This document shows positions 50,613-64,000 of a stretch of 64,000 nt of DNA, one piece after another. Source of the DNA: Capitella teleta (taxonomy: Eukaryota > Annelida > Polychaeta > Capitellidae); NCBI GenBank assembly GCA_000328365.1, contig KB306507.1, forward strand, positions 129,572 to 193,571, in the 5' to 3' direction. The notes beneath the pieces were generated by a model. The model was not told the origin of the DNA and did not search any database. It worked only from the letters and a program-made list of their open reading frames with translations. Position numbers and translations under genes: made by a program. How positions within the stretch are numbered: the first letter of the stretch is position 1; each line of letters opens with the position of its first letter.

Positions 50613-50755
50613 TAGGCTTGGGCGATATTTTCGATAATTACCCATCTCGATATCGATAATTTTCCGGTCTACCGGAGATGTGATTATCGCGATAATTATC
50701 GTTATCGTGATAAATTCGTGAAAATTATGTTTTGTTTAATTATGGCCCAAGCCTA
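50613..50755. mobile_element. hAT-type MITE with intact ends
   Basis: 143 bp bounded by perfect 11-bp terminal inverted repeats TAGGCTTGGGC/GCCCAAGCCTA and flanked by the perfect 8-bp duplication GATTCTCT (50605-50612 and 50756-50763). An 8-bp target duplication and a CTTGGGCGATA-like end are typical of hAT elements. The interior is rich in CGATAT/GATAAT and partly self-complementary, and has no coding capacity. The intact ends and duplication suggest a fairly recent insertion, about 110 bp past the myosin VI stop codon. Confidence 0.93.
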
Positions 50756-50867
50756 GATTCTCTACTGAAATTGTTAGCTGAATAACATTATGACCTATGA
50801 ACTCATCACGTATGCGCATACTCTTAAAAAAAGAGAATTGTGACCACGCTGCATGCGGAGGGTGTTG

Positions 50868-59043
<8,176 letters not shown>

Positions 59044-62000
59044 GGTGTCACGTGTCCTGTCTCACTGCAAACAGAGACAAGTACAGTCAATTGGTCAGCC
59101 TAAGAGATGCAATTAGCCACTGAGATAATTAGGTCACTGAATTGACAAGCATTGTTTTATGAATCTATGATACAGGAACACGCGAGGAGAAGAGATTGCT
59201 GTATGCTTTGAATTAGGCTTTTATGGTATGAAGTGGTTCAGTCATAAAGGAGGTCAGGAGTATGCTAGATGATTGAGACATCTGCTACACACAATACAAG
59301 ATTCTCCCTTGCATGAGTTACAACCAAGTCTAATCTGCTTTGTCTTACTCCTACCATAAATGACATAATTAATACCGGAATACATAAATTAATATACCTG
59401 GTATATAATGAGAGCATGATTCAAAATTGCCAGTAAATATTCTCTCAGTGTTAAAAAGTATCTGTAATTAACTAATCATGGCTATTGCAGAATTTTAAGG
59501 TTTAACTTTCAATTTGTACATATATACTATTCAATTTGACATGTAACATGCATAAACTTAATATTTATAAATTCCCTGAGAGTGATTGAATGCAACAAAT
59601 GAGAACTTGGAGTGAAGTGCTGATTAGAAGAACATCTTGAGAGCAGTTGAAGAGGAGGCAACACGCAGCTGACGAAACATGACGCTCAAGGACAACAAGA
59701 CTATGTTAGTCAGAGATCAATCTGATATCAGTAATTTATTACTAATTGGATGACAACCAATTCATTAAAAAAAAAGACCAGCCTTCCACACCATGAACAT
59801 GTAGGTCGCAAGCCACAATAAGTGCTTGTCTAACTGATTCTACTGATTTGAAACATGCACGTGGTGCATTTACATTGTAAAAGGTAATTTTTAATACTCG
59901 ATAGTACTTCTTGGCCACTTCAGACTGCTTCTGTAACAGCATTTTATAAAGTCAAAAACTCAGAATATTATTAAATTCATTGGAGAAAAAAAAACATTCT
60001 CAAAGGTTTCATATGATTATACCATAATTATGTTCATATCCGGTATATTGGCACTTGATACTATAATTATATATATTATTATATATCATATAAGTCCACT
60101 GATAGTTATCAATATCAATTGTAAACAAAATGAATGAATGATGCAACAATTATAAGGGAATTAGATTTGCATTAAAATGATACTATTGGTATTTATTCAA
60201 AGTAGTCAAAATTTGTAGACCATTAGACCCTAAATTCCTAATTGTTGGTTCATGATAGATTATTTTTTTATTTATTTCTATTGCATGTTTAAAATATGAA
60301 ATGTGAAATGTGAAATACATCTTATGGTTGAGTAAATATGCAGTATATTATCAAGTAAATAATAGCATAAAACATTGTGAACAACATTTTTCTTATTTAG
60401 ACCTAATATTGTAAAAATTGTAATTGCAAATTTCAAAGATCAAAAAGCAGAGGCTATGTGCTGAAATCAGGGCTCAATTCATTTAATCAATTGAAGAAAT
60501 GTCACAATTTGATATGAGTAAAATATAACAATTTTGATTGGTTCTCTAGGCACCTGTATCTTTCCTCACATACGATGATTTTGAAACTCAAGTCTTATAC
60601 TTCATCAATTATTAATATTATGCAATTCCATTTACCTGAGCTAACTTTATACGTTAAACAAGATTTTATACATTAAAATTTTAAAATTAATTATAAACAA
60701 GTTAAATGGGGAGGGGAGTAATATATTAATATAATATATAAGCCTAAAGCCCTTAAATGCCAATTAATTTAATAGGCTTATATTATGCCCTCAGCTATTT
60801 CAATGGAATGGCCATCATTTTACCAGGAAGCTGTTTCCAAATTATTTAACTCTGATTTTCATTATTGAGCTAAATAGGAACACTTCCAAACGAGGAACTA
60901 TTCCTTATTTGGAAGAGATATGACAGCTCAGAGCGGACCCTCCTACCAAACACGGAAACAACTTCAAACGGACGATCCGAGACGATTTCACAGGATTTGA
61001 TGCACACATTTCACGTACAAGCCGATTACGACGTATTGTTCACATGAAAAGCAATTGTTACCTAATAAAACCGGATAATTTCCCCTGATTTCTTCCAAAT
61101 CCGCTCTGGCAGGTGAGGCCGGTGTGGACGAATCACCTGGGTGGAGTTCTAATCAAGGTGGAAAGAAAATAGTCTCAACTTCAGATCAATCATTATTTTA
61201 AACTTAATCAGGTGATATGAGTTTGCGATACTTATAAAGGTTTTTTGGCAAGATTGTGTTCCAATTTTCTTCTTTTGATAATATTCGAAGCAACTTACTG
61301 AGGATGACTAAAAGTGTCACCTGAACGCGTATGAATACAACACTCACTGCGACACTCCATGACGTCATGATATGACGTCACGCTTGAACGTTATGAAGCA
61401 ACACTTGTCGTATAAAGAAACCTGATATTATTTGATGTGTAAGGACAGTTAAATGAATGATATGCAATCTACATATATGTTGACTAGCTGGTATATCTGC
61501 CCTGTATGGCGGGAACAAATGAATGTGGTGTATATATAATCATGCAACTTGTCAGAGCCAATAATTAGTGAATAATTAACCTATTGTTCAGCACTGAGAT
61601 TCACTCATTCAATGATTAAATCAATGTGATATGAAGATGACATCACTCATTCATTGTTTGGTTATGTGAGTGGCAAACAAGCTGGCCGATTTGGTCCGAT
61701 ATGTCTCCAGACAATTAAGTGAATAGTTATACAATTACACAAAACATCTGAACTGGTTACCCCAGGTAATGTGCAAATGCATCACTCACTAATTTATGTG
61801 CAGTACAAGTAGAACTAATTAAGGTTCTGTTAATTATCAATATATGTACCTAATTGTCCAAACATTGCAAAACAAGTATTTTACTAATGATCTGCTTCCA
61901 AGACCATAAGCCTTAGTGCTTCAGGATTCCAAGGTAAAATAATCCCATAAAAGAGAAAAAGAACAAATAAGCATATTTCTTCAGATAATCATGAAGTGCA

Positions 62001-62362
62001 TAAAGAAAAACAAAAACATACAAATTCATTTTTGCATAGAAATATATAATTATAGCTTTCATACTGTGCATGAAAATCTCAAAATTGTATCACTAATCAA
62101 GAACAAATTATTAACAATTCCATTTGAATACAGATTAAACGAGTACAAATTTCACTTAAATGGAAAATAATCAGAGAATGTGAATGTATTTCAATAGGTT
62201 TTACATAACACAAAATTATTCCAATAAAATGACTAATTTGAATTAACTAAACAATATTCACAATCATCATATATGATATATATATATATATATATATATA
62301 TGCACCTAACAGCAGTAAATACAACATTATTGCTGGAATTAAGGAACGCATATCTCAAGAGT
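59044..62362. other. Spacer with myosin VI upstream region
   Basis: No gene is seen in 3.3 kb. It should hold the myosin VI promoter and non-coding first exon (minus strand) and the WAVE 3' UTR. A twin CRE at 61360-61380 lies in a slightly GC-richer patch and is the best promoter candidate. The rest is AT-rich with a TA run at 62278-62300. A 66-aa minus-strand frame at 59742-59942 shows no known motif. Confidence 0.5.
61360..61380. promoter_or_regulatory. Twin CRE palindromes
   Basis: TGACGTCA occurs at 61360-61367 and again at 61373-61380, with five bases between. Such sites bind CREB/ATF-family bZIP proteins. The pair lies 2.3 kb upstream of the myosin VI ATG, plausibly near a non-coding first exon. 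This is inference from position. Confidence 0.5.
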
Positions 62363-63959
62363 TTAGTCGTCACTGTCATCTTCATCTGTCCACTCTTCTT
62401 CTTCATCATCATCATCATCATCTTCATATCCCTCCATCGCTCCTCGTATTTTAGTCATCTTGTCAAACATGTCTCCTACGATGTCTTCAGACTTCCTGCG
62501 GTCGATCGTGTGCACTTCTTTACGCTTTGGAGCTTCTCCTCTTTTCATTCGATTGAATTCTGCAAAAGATTTTGACTTTATATTTGAGACAATATTTTGA
62601 AGTTGCTGACCTTTCTTCAAGGCTGAGAGAAAATCTCCTCCCTCTTCCGGCATGGGAGCAGGAGCGGGAGGGGAGGAAGAGGAAGAGGAGTTGGTTGGTG
62701 CCTGGGATGGGGGAGGAGGTCCAGGGAGCCCAGAGGAAGGGGGCGGGGGAGGGGGGGGAACTGGGATCCCTGGTCCCGGTGGTGGAGGGGGAGGGGGTGC
62801 AGGTATCCCTGGCCCTGGGGGAGGAGGCGGAGGAGGGGGAGGGATTGGTGCTCCGGGAGGAGTTCCATAAACAGGGGGAGGGGAGGGGGGTGGAGGGGGG
62901 AGATTGGCGTTAACATCAGGGCCGGGAGCAGGAGGAGGAGGTGGCAATGTGTCTCGGTTAACGTTTCTTCGCCTCTTGCCAACTCGTCCTTTGGGTCCAG
63001 TGGCCGGGAGGGGAGGAGGGAGATCAGGTTGCGCAGGGGCAGAGGGGGGAGCGCCCGGCCCGATGGTGTCATAGGTGACCATCTCAGGGGGTGGGGGTGG
63101 CAGCTCCTCTTCTGCTGGGTCCTTTTGAGGATCCACTTGAGCAACCGCGGGCGCCTCCTTCTCCTTTTGGATCTCGGCAAACTCTTCTCCATGACGCATC
63201 CGTTGCTGCTCTTTGACCTTTGACCTCGCAGCCCTGACCTCTACCTTCTGCTTCTTACGTACCTAAGCAACAAACTCCTCTTGAGATATCGTCTCCATAG
63301 CAACCAATACCTTACCTTGCGCTGACGGCCCGTCTTGGACTTCTCCTGTTTGCGCAACATTTCCTGACACCAAAGGTCAAGAAAATAATCAGGATTCGTG
63401 TAGAGCTTCACGCTGTCTTTCCCATCCTCCCTGAAGAAAGTGATAAAAATTGCAACAAAGCAATTAACAAGGAACGAACCGAAATGGATTGAGTTTCTCC
63501 AGAGCAGGAGGTCCTTCACAACGGTTGAGTTTCTCCTGAATAACGCCAGGCCGGGTTGTCGCTTTGAAAATTTGCGTATCAACAACAACTTTGCGATTGA
63601 AAGGAGTTGTCTTCTGAATATCAGACATAATCACTGCAAATGAGATGGAGATGGCATCAGACTGAGAAGAGTGACGGCAACTCACTTGCGCCATCTGTTT
63701 TCACGTCCAGTTGCTGCATCTTAACCTCCAGCTCCTTGTACTTCAGCTGAAGCACATTTGCACGGTTGCTGAGGCCCTGGGTGTCAGCCACCAGGCATTG
63801 AAAAAGCTGCTCAGCATGCTGGCTCAGGGAGCCCAGTTGCTGTATCACGGTTGCTAGGCAACTGTTGGCAACGCATTCCAGGTGATCTGATTTGATGACA
63901 TCAGGGACTGGATTCAAGCAGATGGCCTCCGGTTGAACCTGCCAACGCCTCAACGGCAT
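62363..63959 (-). CDS. WASF: WAVE/SCAR family Arp2/3 activator
   Basis: Exons 63686-63959, 63480-63633, 63316-63430 and 62363-63262 give 480 aa. The N-terminal WAVE homology domain (about 1-180) is clear: start MPLRRWQVQPEAICLNPVPD, LECVANSCLATVIQQLGSLS, and KLYTNPDYFLDLWCQEML. It binds the regulatory complex of Abi, Nap, Sra and HSPC300. A basic region and a long Pro-rich stretch follow. The actin-binding WH2 motif (FLSALKKGQQLQNI, ~390-403) comes next, then a central helix (DIVGDMFDKMTKIRGAM) and an acidic end with the conserved Trp (EEEEWTDEDD) that engages Arp2/3. The start matches the family's usual MPL. A 51-nt segment within WH2 could be spliced out in frame (see separate entry). It lies in tandem with myosin VI on the same strand; its promoter is beyond the window edge. 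Confidence 0.95.
62560..62610 (-). other. 51-nt intron-like segment inside the WAVE WH2 coding region
   Basis: On the minus strand it begins GTCAGC and ends CTTTTGCAG, has no stop, and is a multiple of three. Its length matches the gene's real introns (49-53 nt). Removing it would delete the second half of WH2 (GQQLQNI onward) and give a 463-aa protein. Confidence 0.4.
63291..63304 (-). promoter_or_regulatory. X-box-like motif in a WAVE intron
   Basis: The minus strand reads GTTGCTATGGAGAC, which fits the RYYNYYATRRNRAC consensus. It lies within the 53-nt third intron, so it might equally be there by chance or as part of splice-site sequence. Confidence 0.3.
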
Positions 63960-64000
63960 TCTGGCTGATCAGGGATCTGGGAATAAAAAGACTCTTCATT

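Noticed and set aside
62617-63192. 191-aa Pro/Leu-rich and 72-113-aa Gly/Glu-rich ORFs over the WAVE Pro-rich region
   Set aside because: Shadow frames of the low-complexity, C-rich coding sequence on the minus strand.

Overview
The window is animal nuclear DNA. Its genes have many exons with GT-AG introns, often only 45-70 nt long. The products are animal-type: myosin VI, a WAVE/SCAR protein, a rhodopsin-class GPCR, and membrane proteins built from SUEL-lectin, CUB, CCP, EGF and SEA modules. LINE and tRNA-derived SINE pieces, a hAT-type MITE, long microsatellites and a 383-bp run of N also point to a draft invertebrate assembly. Very short introns beside large empty spacers, and the particular receptor modules, suggest an early-branching marine animal, perhaps a sponge. 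That placement is inference; no species can be named.

Layout. 1-10 kb: no convincing gene; three copies of a dispersed repeat, a (GACA)n tract of about 220 bp and a SINE. 10.1-23.5 kb, minus strand: a 582-aa single-pass receptor (signal peptide, SUEL lectin, CUB, CCP, TM, 232-residue tail). Its signal-peptide exon lies 11.35 kb upstream of the lectin exon. 23.5-33.4 kb: no gene seen; two X-box (RFX-type) motifs and short hairpins. 33.4-36.5 kb, plus strand: a seven-exon, 524-aa intracellular protein with no family I recognise. 36.9-39.9 kb, minus strand, tail-to-tail with it: a 449-aa mucin-like receptor (Ser/Thr-rich stalk, EGF, SEA, two EGFs, TM). 42.9-43.9 kb, plus strand: an intronless 325-aa class A GPCR. 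44.8-50.8 kb: a transposon graveyard with LINE 3' ends, an inverted duplication, the N gap and a hAT MITE with an intact target-site duplication. 50.9-59.0 kb, minus strand: a complete 25-coding-exon myosin VI gene (1325 aa). 62.4-64.0 kb, minus strand: WAVE/SCAR (480 aa, or 463 if a 51-nt intron-like segment is removed).

How the genes relate. Myosin VI (a minus-end-directed actin motor) and WAVE (an Arp2/3 activator) are actin-cytoskeleton genes lying in tandem on one strand. The other three recognisable genes encode cell-surface proteins. No operon-like arrangement is seen. I built each spliced model by reading donor and acceptor sites and checking intron phase; each gives one open frame from ATG to stop. 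No transcript or database search was available.
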